From Apis mellifera (lineage: Eukaryota > Arthropoda > Insecta > Hymenoptera > Apidae), in NCBI RefSeq assembly GCF_003254395.2, contig NC_037638.1:27501649-27565648 (forward strand): a stretch of DNA of 64,000 nt. Reading direction: 5' to 3'. The stretch's first letter is position 1, and each line of letters begins with the position of its first letter. Below, piece after piece: positions 1 to 13,300 of this stretch. Both the position numbers and the translations under genes were made by a program. A model generated the notes under the pieces. The model did no database searches. It saw only the letters and a program-made list of their open reading frames with translations, and was not told the DNA's origin.

Positions 1-721
1 TATTTTTTTACTTAATAAATAGAGATGCGCGTGATTTGCATATGCGGCTGTATTTACGTTTCAATTGATTTCAAAACAGTGGACGTAAATCCAGAAAAAA
101 AAAAAGAAAAAAATAATTCGAAATGGATATAAAATATATATAAGTATATACTTATATCTCTTTACGGCAGGTTTCAATTAATAAATAGGGAAGTAGTTTT
201 TTTTTCTTTAAATAAAATATACTATTAAATATAAGAAAAAAAAAAGGGAAAAAAAAGCAATTTGACAGATAGATACAAGTTTTATTTTACAAAAAATATT
301 GATGATGATGTTGTTGCAATAAAAAACGATGTAATTAGAAAACGATATAAATACGATTATATGCTCTTTCTTGGAAGAAACTTCCCCAGAAATTACGTTA
401 TATTGTAACACGCGATGATTAATTACAGCGCAATAAATACAAACTCTTGATAATATTTTAACTCGTATAAGAACATATTTATACATATTTATAACGACGA
501 TAATTTAAACAGAGGCAGATCAAACGAAGGTAATTTAGCAGATGGGGCCGTGATACGACATTAACCGTCGTGTTTCTTTGCGAGCCAACTTATTTATTAT
601 TCAACGAAAAAGAATATTAAAAAAATATACAAAATACACTTCTTTTCTTTCTTTCTTTCTTTTTTTTCGAATAGATAAGAATAAGATAAGAAGAAGGAAT
701 GAAAATCGAGATCGCACGTAC

Positions 722-928
722 CTGGAAGGAACGATGGTGAGGATGATGGGGATGATGAAATTGCGGTGTGTGAATCATGTCGCCGGTCTCAGGATCCTCG
801 CACCTCGACGACTTCGCGACCTCGACGCTGCTCGAGCTGCTTATAATCGGCGACTCGTCGTCCTTTGCTTCGCTCGTCGATTCTTCGATGCTATCTTTTT
901 CCTTCTTCTTCACTTCCGGTTTCGTTTC
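722..928 (-). CDS. cnc: cnc exon: His-rich linker before the CNC domain
   Basis: Exon of 69 codons with acceptor ATATATAG|GAAACG and donor TTCCAG|GTACGT, phase 0 at both ends. It encodes a Lys/Glu-rich start (ETKPEVKKKEKD), a Ser run, then HHPHHPHHRSFQ. In insect Cnc, RSFQ is followed by a conserved segment leading to the CNC homology region. This is the last cnc exon visible; the next lies left of base 1. Confidence 0.88.
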
Positions 929-3900
929 CTATATATTTTTATATATACATGATATAGTATCACTTTTTCATTAACAATCAATAGAAGCAGACTTAAATTG
1001 TTCGAATGTACTTTAAATTAGGAATGAATAAGGAGATCTTTGTTCAAATGTTACGTCGTTTCGAGATGATTCGCGAATTGAATTTTAAGAAAATAGTTTC
1101 AATTTTGAATAATAATAGGGAACGAAATTTTGAAACGTAATAAACGTCTGTTTGAATAAATTCACTTTTAACCAAAGCCTAAAACTATTAGCCTATTACC
1201 TCGTTCTATCGAACCGGTTAAATGACCGGTTTTTAAATAAAAATTATATATATACATACATACATATATATATATTTTTTTTTCGATCGAACGAAGGTGA
1301 CAGTCAATTAAATATATGGCGACGTTAAACAAAAATTGATTTTCGAGTAACGAAAAACTATATATACCTACATACGTATATATTTTATATTTCGTAAGAG
1401 AAGAACAGGGGAAGCGGTCATGCAATAATATTATATCTTCGATTTCTCTTCATTCGATCCATTTGCGATCAATTTCTTGTACATATATTTCTCGTCAAAG
1501 ATGCGATGCGACCAATGCTATTTTGCAGAACACGTCTGAAAATGTTACAATTACGCTTCTGTTTCGATAAAAGTCGAAAATTCCAATTCCTAGCAAGGAT
1601 TAAATAATTTTTTTCTTTTTAATTAAGAATAATAATTAACGTTATTCCGTTGTTTCAAAGAAAGAGAGAGAGAGAGACAACGTTCTTGAAAGTTCGAGAG
1701 TTATTGAAATTATCCAATTCCATTCCATTCTTCTCAAAATTATAATTATTCCGATGTTTGCGTTTCTACTAATTCTTTTTCTCAACATTCTCTCGACAAT
1801 GGAGGAAGGAAAAAAAATATATATATACATACATACAAATGAAAGTAGCGGATAGAAAGGAATAAAATGTGGGTAAATAAAGATCGGGACAAACCTCTGA
1901 TTGCGCCTCATCGAGGCCAACGAGTTGGAGTGCCTCCTCGAGATTGAATCCGTCGGGTAGATCCAAACTATCGTTGTTAAGAAGACTTTCGACGTTTGCG
2001 CTCGCTAAGAGACTACCTCCGAGCAAGTCCGAAGGAAGATCATTCTCGAGTTCTAAAGTGTCGGTTAATCCCAAAGAATCATCGGTTAATCCAGCCAACG
2101 GGTGATTGTCTAAATCTAGCGACGCTTCTCTAAGGAGGCGATCGTCCTCTTCGATCGCGTTGTTCCCGTCTCCCTCTTGATTTCCAGAATTGAGTATATA
2201 TTCACCTGTGAACACAATTTCCAATTCAAGTACAACGATGGTACCTCTTCTCTCTCTCTCTCTTTCTCTCTTCAGTTTTTCTTCAAAAGGAAAGACAAAG
2301 AGTAGACAAGGAAATATGTTCGAACGTTTTGTTGAAAGAGAGAGAGAGAAAAAATAAAAAAAAACGGAATGTTACGACTTTTGTCGTGGACGACTCGCGG
2401 AAAGAAGGCACGCGATCAAATTATCGGTTGACGAAACGTAAGTAAGCGTAAACAGAATTGCGTGCCCAACGTACCAAGTCTTAAGGATCATTTAAAAATA
2501 TTTAATTGCCCGCAAAATTGCATGGCATTACATTTCCCACTTTTCACATCGATCACTGTAATTCTATCGTTCATTTTCACGATCTTTAGTATTGTTGTTT
2601 CGAAATCGGTAGGGAGGGGGGAGAAAAACGTGTACAGGAGCAAGGTCGAGTTATCATTGTCTAAGAAACGAAAAATATATTACTTTGCCCGTCCAAGCCA
2701 TACTTCTTCCTACGTCTCTTCTTTCTTCTTCTTTTTAATTGTAATACATTTCAACAAACTGTGCACTCGTTTATTATAAAATATATTGATTACATATTAA
2801 TCATCACAAAGCATTTTAATCCTAACGATTTTACTAGCACTAGTTTTACTTTATGAATTTAATAGCAGCAGCAGCAGCCGACTTTCGAAGCGAACGAAAT
2901 TAACTTCGATAAATCTACGATGCGTTACATTCATTTTACGGTCTAATTTTCGAACGTGTTACGGAAAAAAAAAAAGAAAGAAAGAAAGAAAAAAAAGAAG
3001 AAAAGAAAGGAAAGGAAAGGAAAAGAAAAGGGGGGAGAGGAAAAAAAAAGGACGGATAAAAACAGTTGCAGGACGATTCGAGGAAACCGGATTCACTGTG
3101 ACTCGACTAAAACTGTTGGTCTCGAGGCGCAACACTCGAAAACTGACTAGAGCCGACGGACAGGTAAAATTTGGGAGGAGGGACGGAAAAGGAAAAAACG
3201 TAACTAATTGAGGGACAAAGGGGTGTTGTTGAGGATCCACCTGCTGGGCTCGAACAACCCCTCGATGTTCCCGCCCCACGGCCAATCGCGCGTCCCTCCT
3301 CCCGTTCTTCCTACTTCATCCCTTACGCACGCTCGGAACGCGAGCGAACGGCCTCGCCGCCTTTTCGCCTCCCGGTCCACCTCGCCGCCGTCGCTTCCCA
3401 AAATCCTTTCCTTTCGATCATTTACCTTTTTGATTCTTTCGCCGCGATATACGAGTGGAGAATCGAGTCGATCGATCGACCATCTCTCTACATAATTAAT
3501 TAGCAGCTTTTTCGTAGGGGAGGAAAAAGTTGAAAGAAGAAAAGAGAAAAGAAAAAAGAGGGAGAGATTTCGAGGGACGACGAAATTATCTTTTCCTTTT
3601 TTCAGCTTCAGAGAGGCGATGTTATTAGAGATAATAATCTCATAAAATAATAATTCCCCGAAGGCTGGTCGAATGCGGACAGGTCGGGAAGTGAACGACA
3701 GGCGGGTTCGGCAAAAGAAGAAGAAGAAGAAGAAGAGGCTTTTCGTTCTTCTGCCTACTCTTCACGAGTACGGTATATATACGCGAGAACCAAGATCCCA
3801 CCTTTGGGATGGCTATTACATTAACGAGTGGTGGCGGCCATTGTCTGGTCGAAATGCGGGCCAGGCCGCATTGATCATGCCCACCTATAATTTCGAAACT

Positions 3901-6325
3901 CCAACTACTTCTCTTAGACGGGCTGCACCATTTTTTTATTAATGTAAATTTAAAATAATAATAATAATAATAATCGGATACTCTTTTCGTTTTATTTAGG
4001 AAAGATGAAAATAGATTTCTTTTTTAGAAATACAGCTAAAAGTGATGATACAAGCTCGAGTAAAGATGTACGCGAATTTCTTTTTCCTCTTTTTTTTTCA
4101 TTTTTGCTAGAAACACGAGAGAAATGGGAAAGGACAGGGATCAGGAAGAGAATATTGGGCTGTTTAAAATCCAAAGCGAATTCGCTGGATCACGGTGCGT
4201 CCGATGGCACGGTGTTGTTCGATTCCACGGCTTCTTTGAACTCGCGGCCGGCTTTTTCCACGGCCACGGGAACGTCGACAGATCATTTCTCACATTTCGC
4301 GCGCGTCTAACGATCGTTTTCTTTTTCTTCCAGCTACCCCTCGAGGGCTCGCCCTTTTTCGGATAATAATTCCTGCATTACTCGACAAAATTTTTATGCC
4401 CCCTTTCCACCTAGAAAACCTATTTTACACACTGGCGTTCCTACAACGGCTCGCTTCCTACGCTCCTCTACGCCTTACACCGGAATTCTACGGCACGTAG
4501 AATGCGCCATCACGATTGTCCTATCCTCGGATGACAAATATATCGAGGCAAATCTTATTTGCGGCCCTTGACAAAAGGGTGCCAATGACCGATACCAATG
4601 ACACGCTTTCAACCGTCCCGTTTGACGTCTCATTTTCCCCCCAGGTTTCCTCGCCAGGACGTGTAAACGTCAACGCGATCCTGCTTAAAATCCTCGACGC
4701 GCACCTGGTGCGATCGTAAATATATCCCAACTCGTAATTCTTAGTCCATACTTTCGAGTATTATTCGATTACATTCGTGAAACTTATCGAATCTCGTCTC
4801 TTGTTATTTATCGTAACAAAATTTGCAATTTTCACGTTAGATATCGGTACGAAAAGTAATCAAGTTAATCCACGAACGAATTTTATTTTCCTAAATTGTC
4901 GTTTTTCCGTTATATATATGGAGAATACGAATATTTGTTAATTTTCAACGGATTTCAAACGGATCGAGATCATTTATTGGATAAGATTTATTGGCAATTT
5001 AGACAGACTTTGCTTAAGTTTCGACGTACCTTAAATCGATCGTAATCCGCGGGTAATCCACAATTCGAACGATCCACAACGTCATCACAATGTTTCAAAG
5101 TGTCAAAAATCGAAACCACCTTCGAGATTATTTTATTTTTTCCACACTGTTCACATCACACTAGGACTAACTGTAAGGAGTGAATCGCGGGTGTAAATGA
5201 GACTTTTTACCACTATCTCGACAAAACTCGCGAATACACGCGGCACTTTCTCTCCAGATAGAAAAAAAAACTGTCCTTTGACTACTCGCGAAAATATCGG
5301 GGGAGGGGGAGAAGAAGGGAGGGGAAGGAGGAGGAGGAGGAGAACTAGATCAAGAGAAGATGTTTCGAGAACGGTTCGAGAAGCTAATGAAAGCGTGGGG
5401 AAAGGATGGAATTTTGTTTCATGGTAGCGCGATTATCGCGCACGATGGGCGATCGGCGCGACCTCGGGGAGAATCACAACAACACAGCCGGCGCTGGCGG
5501 ATGATTTTGATGCAGGCACAGCATGGAGTCGACTGATAGTCTATCGCGTAGCAAGGCATTGCCTAACCATGGCCAAGACGAGTATTGTGCCAGGCGACGG
5601 GTTCCCCGTTAAAAAACGGACCAATCACGACGGGGTTGGCTGTTATTCCAATATGGCTGCCACACAATGCGCGCTCCAGGCCTGGAGAGAAGGGAGGGAA
5701 GGTTTCTACCCATAATGCCATTCTCCGGCTCCCCACTGTGACCAGGGAGCGTATACCGAGTCTCGATCGGCCCGCGTGCCCACGTATCAGCTTATCCAGG
5801 GGTGCATCCTACCGACTGGTCGCCTTATCCACGCAAAAATCTCCATCGATCTTTTATCCCAACCGTTTTATCCCGTCTCCCGTTTCCGATCCATCCGATT
5901 CTTATTTTACGCTCGTTACAAATTATATGAAACGAGAATAAAGTGTATTTCCTTTCCAATATGTATATATCCGGAAAAATTAATAATCGATATATTGGTG
6001 TTGAACTAGAGTCGATAGATGATAAACACTGTAAAATCACTGCCGTTTGAAAGATCCGTATCTAAATCCTGTCAAATGCCCGTTTCTATAGATACACCCT
6101 TTATTCCCGTGTCGTCGCTCTTATTCGAATTCCGTCCCAGGATGAGCACAAGATCGTCGTGTAGATTGGATTAATAATTGCTCTCGATAATATTTTCTTA
6201 AAATAATACTTGGATAACACTTTAGAGGTAATGCAACGAATCGAGATGGAATAATCTTCGAGTACAAATCATTATATCCCCTCCCCTCGACTATCCTAGG
6301 CGAATTACGATCATCGATAAAAGTG

Positions 6326-6357
<32 letters not shown>

Positions 6358-6865
6358 GATATAACGTAACAATGCGTGCTCGATGTTGTGGAACGTTGGT
6401 GAAAGAAGCAAATCTAAAATCATCCTGTGTATAGGTACGATAAATAATAGTGGGTGCATGAACTTGTGCTTTTCCAACATTGTGGCTCGTAATATCTACC
6501 GATCTGTGCGACTTTTTCTTCGACTTCCTCCATGATGAAATGAATACGCGTCATATAAATGTTTTCGCGCACATCTTTTTTTTTTTTTTCCCCCTACGAA
6601 AGATCGATTATATCTTTTATAAATTATAAACTCCTATTCCCCCTATTGTAATCTTTGCTTCGACTCGAATTCTTCCCTATGTATTTACGCGAGCTATTTA
6701 TACCATCGTTATCTTTCGCAATTCGAAATTAGAATCGTTCGTTTGCGGTGTGTTTGCGCGAAAAAAATTTGTCAAGTCTCTCATTTTTAATTTTAAATTA
6801 CGCGAATGCACGCAAACGCAGTAAATGTCGAGCATCGTATTTATGCACGATATTTTTTCATATAC

Positions 6866-6896
<31 letters not shown>

Positions 6897-9800
6897 CGAA
6901 TGTAGAAATGATACGAAAAAAAATTTATCAATTTGCAGAAATTATTAACATTATATTAACATATATCGTGTGTATTTATTATTGTATAGAATACCTATAT
7001 ATAACTTTTTAGAAAAAAGGAAAAAAAAAAATGAAAAGAACTTTGATTTTAAGATTCACTTTAATTAAGTTATTTCAATTAAACGGATAATATTATTTCT
7101 TTGTGTTTTTTCCCCCTTCGTAATTATCCTTTTTTTCCTTTCGCATTTACATAACGTAACGTAAATACTTTTTTCCTTCCGTTTTTTTCCTCCTTTTGAA
7201 ATAATAATAGAATAATCATCTCGACGATCATCGCGTCGACGAAAGATTCGAAGGATCGAACGATCAACGATCATTTTGTCGGATTTTTCTTCGAAATATC
7301 GAACGATGACCCCAGCAATCCATCGGCTACGGAGGCGAGGCGGAGGGTATCGGCGATCGAATCGAATTGTTTGGAATAGTGGAATATCGGGTGTGAAGGC
7401 AGAGGCAAAGGATCCTAAACGTAAACGAGGTCAGAGACCTAGTTAACACCCTCGTACGCACCAGTCATTCTGGATGTCAAGTTTGCCGTCAATGAACGTT
7501 GCCACCTCATACTATGACGTTCGCTCTTCATGTTTAGCTTGCACTTTTCGTCGGCCACGCGTCCAACGAGGAGAGGAACGGTAGCCCAGTCATGCTTAGG
7601 CGGTGCATTTTTCTCGTTTCGACATTCGAAAAACTCTTCTTTCTTTCGCCGCGTTTGCTTCCGCATCCTCGTTCTCTTTGCACAGGAATCGAGTGTAATC
7701 TCGGTGACAAGAATCGAACGAGATTAAATTACCTCCTCTTTATTCCAATCGTGAAAATCTTGCTCACAGGTTTGTTTTATATAAATGTGCTTGCTTCTTC
7801 TCAAAATTCGAAGAATAATAAAATTATCGAATAAATCCGTCGCTTAAGCGATAGATCTTGCACAGAAATCGAATACAACGAGATTAAATTACCTCCTCTT
7901 TATTTCAATCATAAAAATCTTGCTCACAGGTTTGCTTGCTTCTCTTTTCTCAAAATTCGAAGAATAATAAAATTATCGAATAAATCCGTCGCTTAAGCGA
8001 TAGATCTTGCACAGAAATCGAATGCAACGAGATTAAATTACCTCCTCTTTATTCCAAAATGTGAAAATCTTTCTCACAGGTTTGTTTTATACAAATGATT
8101 TTGCTTCTCTCTTCTCAAAATTCGAAGAATAATAAAATTATCGAATAAATCCGTCGCTTAAGCGATAGATCTTGCACAGAAATCGAATACAACGAGATTA
8201 AATTACCTGCTCACAGGTTTTTGTTTTATACAAATATGCTTGCTTCTCTCCAAAAAAGAATAATAAAATTATTGAATAAATCCATCGCTCAAACGATAGA
8301 TCTTGCACAGAAATCGAATACAACGAGATTAAATTATTTCCTCTTTAATCATGAAAATCTTGCTCACAGGTTTGTTTTATACAAATGTGCTTGCTTCTCT
8401 CTTCTCAAAATTCGAAGAATAATAAAATTATCGAATAAATCCGTCGCTTAAGCGATAGATCTTGCACAGAAATTGACTCGTATCGTAGCGTTATATTTGT
8501 AATCCAATATGTATCTTGTTCGCAAAAGATATTTTCTAAAAAAAAAAGATGATTTTTCCTTCCTTCCTTCCTTCCTGTAAACAAGATTTTATTGAATCTT
8601 GGACAAGTGTTGCAAGTTGTCATGATACACGATTTCTCTCTCGAGACGCACGGTGGCACAGTGACCCACCCGTTCCATGACCGAACGTATTTCGAATTAA
8701 TCGATCGATAGTTTCAACCAACGCCTTTGCGCGTTGTGAAGATTACGCGAGATCGCGCGAATAATCTCATCATCGGATTTCTTAACACTCGTTCGCAGGC
8801 AAGGAATCTCTCTCGACAACTTTTTACGCGAAATCCTTCTTTTTCCTTCTCTTGAGAGAAGGAATTTCTCACGGGGAGAATCGGTTGGAAAAAAAAAAAA
8901 GAAAAGAAAAAATGGCTTGATGCAATAATGACAGGTTGAAGGTCGACCGTCGAGGAGAGTGTCTAGAAAGGGCTAATGGTACTCGAAGTGACAGGTCGAC
9001 CTTAACCAACCTAGTCTGATACATATCTATCCTAAATCAACATGGTTCTTCGGCCAGAAGCTCGCCATAATGCCTACCCTCCTTTTTATTTAATGTTTGG
9101 CTTTACTACGTTCTTCTCTATTCTTCAATTTGTATTTTGCTTAAGTTGAATCGCAAAATATAAACGAGAAATCTGTATAATTTCATAAAACTATATAAAT
9201 AACATTGAAAAAATTATCGTAATCGAAATAATTGTTCCAAGTAAAAATCGAGTAAAAATTTTCACTTGATATAACGAAAAAAATGATACAATGAAAATCG
9301 TGACGAACTTTTGTACATCCTTGCCGAAGGCGTGTCCTTCGAAATCTCCGTCGAGCGTGATTTGTGAAAAAGAAAGGGGAAAAAAAAGAGAAAAAAATTT
9401 CAGAAAATGGAAGAAGCGATCCGGACCAGGTATAACACCACCTCTCACAATCCTTAGAAAAGTTCTATTGTATAGAGATGTAGAAGATCTTTGAAAAGTT
9501 AAAACGGGTGCCGAAGAGAAGACGTCTCACCACTTTTCGCTGCTATAATTCGATAATTCCTGCTTCAATCTTCCCAACTTTTAACGTTTCGATCCAACGA
9601 TCGAAAAATATCTCTAGCGTGAAATCGACCAAGGAGATTAATCTTTCTTCGATGAATCGCTTTCGTCGGAATCGATTTTTATCTATACGATTTTAATACG
9701 AGAATAGGAAGCTACTATAATTCGTTACGTAGATAAATAATATCTTATTTACACGAGTGAGTATCACGATAAAAATTCCAAGTCGTGTCGCTTCGAAACG

Positions 9801-10304
9801 GTTTTATTTACAATTTCGAATTTCCTATAGAAATATAGGAGAAATATATTCGAGGTTTCTTTCAAATATACGCGAGTTCTGTCGTATATTTTCATCCCTG
9901 AACTCGTGGAAGCGCCCTCCCGAATTCATTCCGTGAATCCGTGGCTCCGTGCAACGAGCCACGATATGAGTAATGATGCGTGCTCGTGTTACAGGGGTGG
10001 ATATGGCAAGTCATGGCTCCGAGTATCCCTGTAACCCCCGATACGTAGGCTCACCAACCAGCTGCCCCCAAATACGTCACCCATGGGGGTTCCTCGCTCA
10101 AATACCCCGACTAACATGGCGGAACGCACACGATTCCAAATATTGATTCCCTCTTGGGGATTTAACGACGACTCGAAAAACCGTTTCCTCCATCTTCAAA
10201 TTTCCTGACCAGGAAGATAACTTTGAGAAAAATAATTTCATTAAATTTCAAGGAAATTTTTACGTTTTATCGTTGAATTTTCATGAAAGTTTGATGAAGG
10301 TTTC

Positions 10305-10336
<32 letters not shown>

Positions 10337-13300
10337 TTGAAATAACTCGAGCAAATATTACACGTTTCTGGGGAAAATGAAAAAGCTGGGTAATTTTTAC
10401 ATTTTTTTCATTGGCTCCGGAGCAAAAATCTTGGAAAGGGTCTGTTCTCAATTCCGTATCCACTTTGGATGAAATTAGTCACGGTTGTTGCCACGCATCG
10501 AACCACTCGGATATTATTTTTTTCTCTCTTTGTGAGCGCTCGTGACGAATCGAAGCGGAAATTAATACAACACTGGAAATAAATTGCATTCGATCGCTCT
10601 TAATGTTTCTTGCTAATTTTATCGTACATATTGGAGGAAAGTTATATCCTCAAATGCAAAAAATTGCTTAAAAAAAATATTTAAAATCTATAACGCATAC
10701 GTCGTAAATATATTATTGTCGAAAAAAAATAACATCCTTATTATCCTCATTATGGCATACAATTATTCGTAATATTGTCAAAGATTATCTATAAATTGTT
10801 AAGATATTTTTATAAATAAATAATTTCGCACGAAAGTATTTTACGAAAAGATGAAACGAGATATTCTATGAAATTTAAACAAAAATTGTTCGAAGTGTAA
10901 TAATCGTCTAATTTTAATAATCGATCAATTTGGATTTTTATTTATTTCTTACAACAGAAGAGAAAACACGTCCGTAATGAAATGCGCGCACACGCATGGC
11001 GGATTCGGCCATACTTTCACGATCTTTCCCCCTTGAGATTTCTGTCGTCCACGCACGAATACGCACTATGCACCGCCCGCGCACGTGGCAAATGTTCCAT
11101 TTTACGTATACTCACGCATGCGTTTCCTACCTCGTTTCCCCACCATTCGCCAATTCTACTTCTATCCTTCCCCGATCTACCAGCCCGACCATTCTCTTCT
11201 CTCTGCCTCCCGTTCGATTCACAATTGTATATTTACAATTACACGAATCCCAATTCTACCTAATTACTCGACAAAATCCTTTGTCTTATCAAAAATAAAT
11301 AAGAGAAAAGAAAAGATCGAATCTCTGTTATATCTAACCTAACCTAACCTATTCACATTCGATTCTGCTTCGATCGAATTCGATCCGTTGAAAATCACGG
11401 ATAACTCTACGTGTATATTATCGAACGGAAAACGTTAAACGAAAGAACGGAGAGGAGGAAAGAAGAAAGATCGCGTTGATCGAAAGGGAAGGTGGGAGGC
11501 GGCGCGCCCAAAAAGCGAGTTCGTGGCTGTTCGAGACAATGCTATGATAATTTATTCCTCGGATATAAACTTTTTACGAGATCCACGCCGTGTAATCCAT
11601 CATGCTTCGTCAAATTGGTACAAGTACTTAGTTCGACGGTATCATAACGAAACACACCTTTTTCTTCGTCGCACTCGAAGGACGACTTTTCACGAAACCG
11701 CTAAGGGGGCGAGATAAACCGAGTGATAGAGTAAAGCGATTCGCGTGAATTCCCTTCCTCGAGATACGATTACGTGTTGCGAATAAATTTACATGCAATC
11801 TCGACACATCCTTTCGAACTGTAACTCGGCCTGCAACGATATATATCGTTTTGCAATTTTTTCATCGGTCAAGATGTTTATTACGCCGTCCGATTATTCA
11901 CCGAAGTGCACTGAACTTTTTACTGTGCATAACGTAACCCGCGCTCTAATGAATTATTTGTCCATTGATCAGATAAGGTTTCGTTCTTGGAGGAGGGAGG
12001 GTAAGTCCGTTGCGTGTCATTTTTTTTCCACCACCACATATACACATTTTCTTACCTTACTCGTTCAACGAGGAAACCAGAGTGCAATGGTTTAAATTGT
12101 TTGCAATTGTGATCGTGCCGAGTTAAGCGATAAACATATTTTTTTCTTCCTTTCTTTCTTTCTTAAAGGTCCGCATCTCGGTTGGAAACCGGCGCTCGTT
12201 ATTCTCTATTTTCTCTTAGCAAATCTTAAAGAATAGCGGCGCCCAAGGAATTTGTGCTTTCTTTTGTCGAGCGACTCATTAATCACACAATGCCGTACGT
12301 CGAGTCGATCCATCGACGACCAGATAGCCGCGTAATGAGCTCCGCTGCTCTTGTTAGTCTGCCTCGACGCTTTGTAAAACCAACTTATTATTGCGGAATC
12401 GAATTAATTTACTACATACGACGTTGGGGGCACGTTTGCGTTGTCCAAACTAGCAAAACTCGAAAATTTCGACGAGACTTCTTCTCGTCCCTTTCCAGAC
12501 AAATAATAATAAATAAATTTCAATAATATCGCGTTCGAAATCGGATAAATTCGTGTTAAAAACATAGGGCGAAATAATTATTGGAAAAATGTTTGGAAGA
12601 TTCTTTTTTTAGAAAATAAGAAAAAAAAGGGGGAAGAGAGGATACGCCGACGTTTAAAAAAAAAAAAGGTTTTAACGAGCGAACCTTCGTCAAGCGTCGA
12701 TACGAAACACGACGTAGAGTGGATCGCTAGGCGCACTCTCTGCTCGCCGCGACGCGACGCAAAGTAATTAAATGCAGAGAGAGAAGAGAGGAAAGCCGAG
12801 GCGAGCGCGAAGGGCTGCTGCGGGATGGTGGGGCTGGGAAAGGTAAGGGAGGGAAGAAGAAGGCAGCGAGGGCGTTCCTGCGAGCCACTCCCCGGCCCAC
12901 GCTGCCTCTTTCTCGATCCCGTGTGCTCATCTTCCAACCGCGCCTCGTCGTCTTTTATTCACCGTTTCTCTCCCTTTTCTTCCACTTCTTCCTATCAAAA
13001 GTGTCTCGATAAATTATTTTCACCTCGTCGCCCGACTCGTGCTCGTGCATTCGATGCATCGTTTCTTCTTTTTTCCCCTTCTTTCCATAAAATATCACGC
13101 GACACTCGCGAGGGAAATTTGTCCCATCTTGTCGGAGCGATAATATTTCTTGTTTCTGTTCGTCTTTTTTAATTTTATAAATAAAAATTGGCCGATTTTT
13201 GCTACCGAATTACCGATCGACGAATAGATTATACAGGTTTCGATCATTCGACTCGCGAAAGGCGCGGCGGATCGCAGCTTTAATTCGACACGGTTCGTAT

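Noticed and set aside
617..974. Plus-strand open frames over the His-rich cnc exon
   Set aside because: Antisense shadows of the cnc exon; they lack splice or start support.
3204..3500. Overlapping open frames on both strands at 3.2-3.5 kb
   Set aside because: They arise from a GC-rich island with a CCAAT word and a GGGGCGGG word on the minus strand, better read as regulatory DNA.
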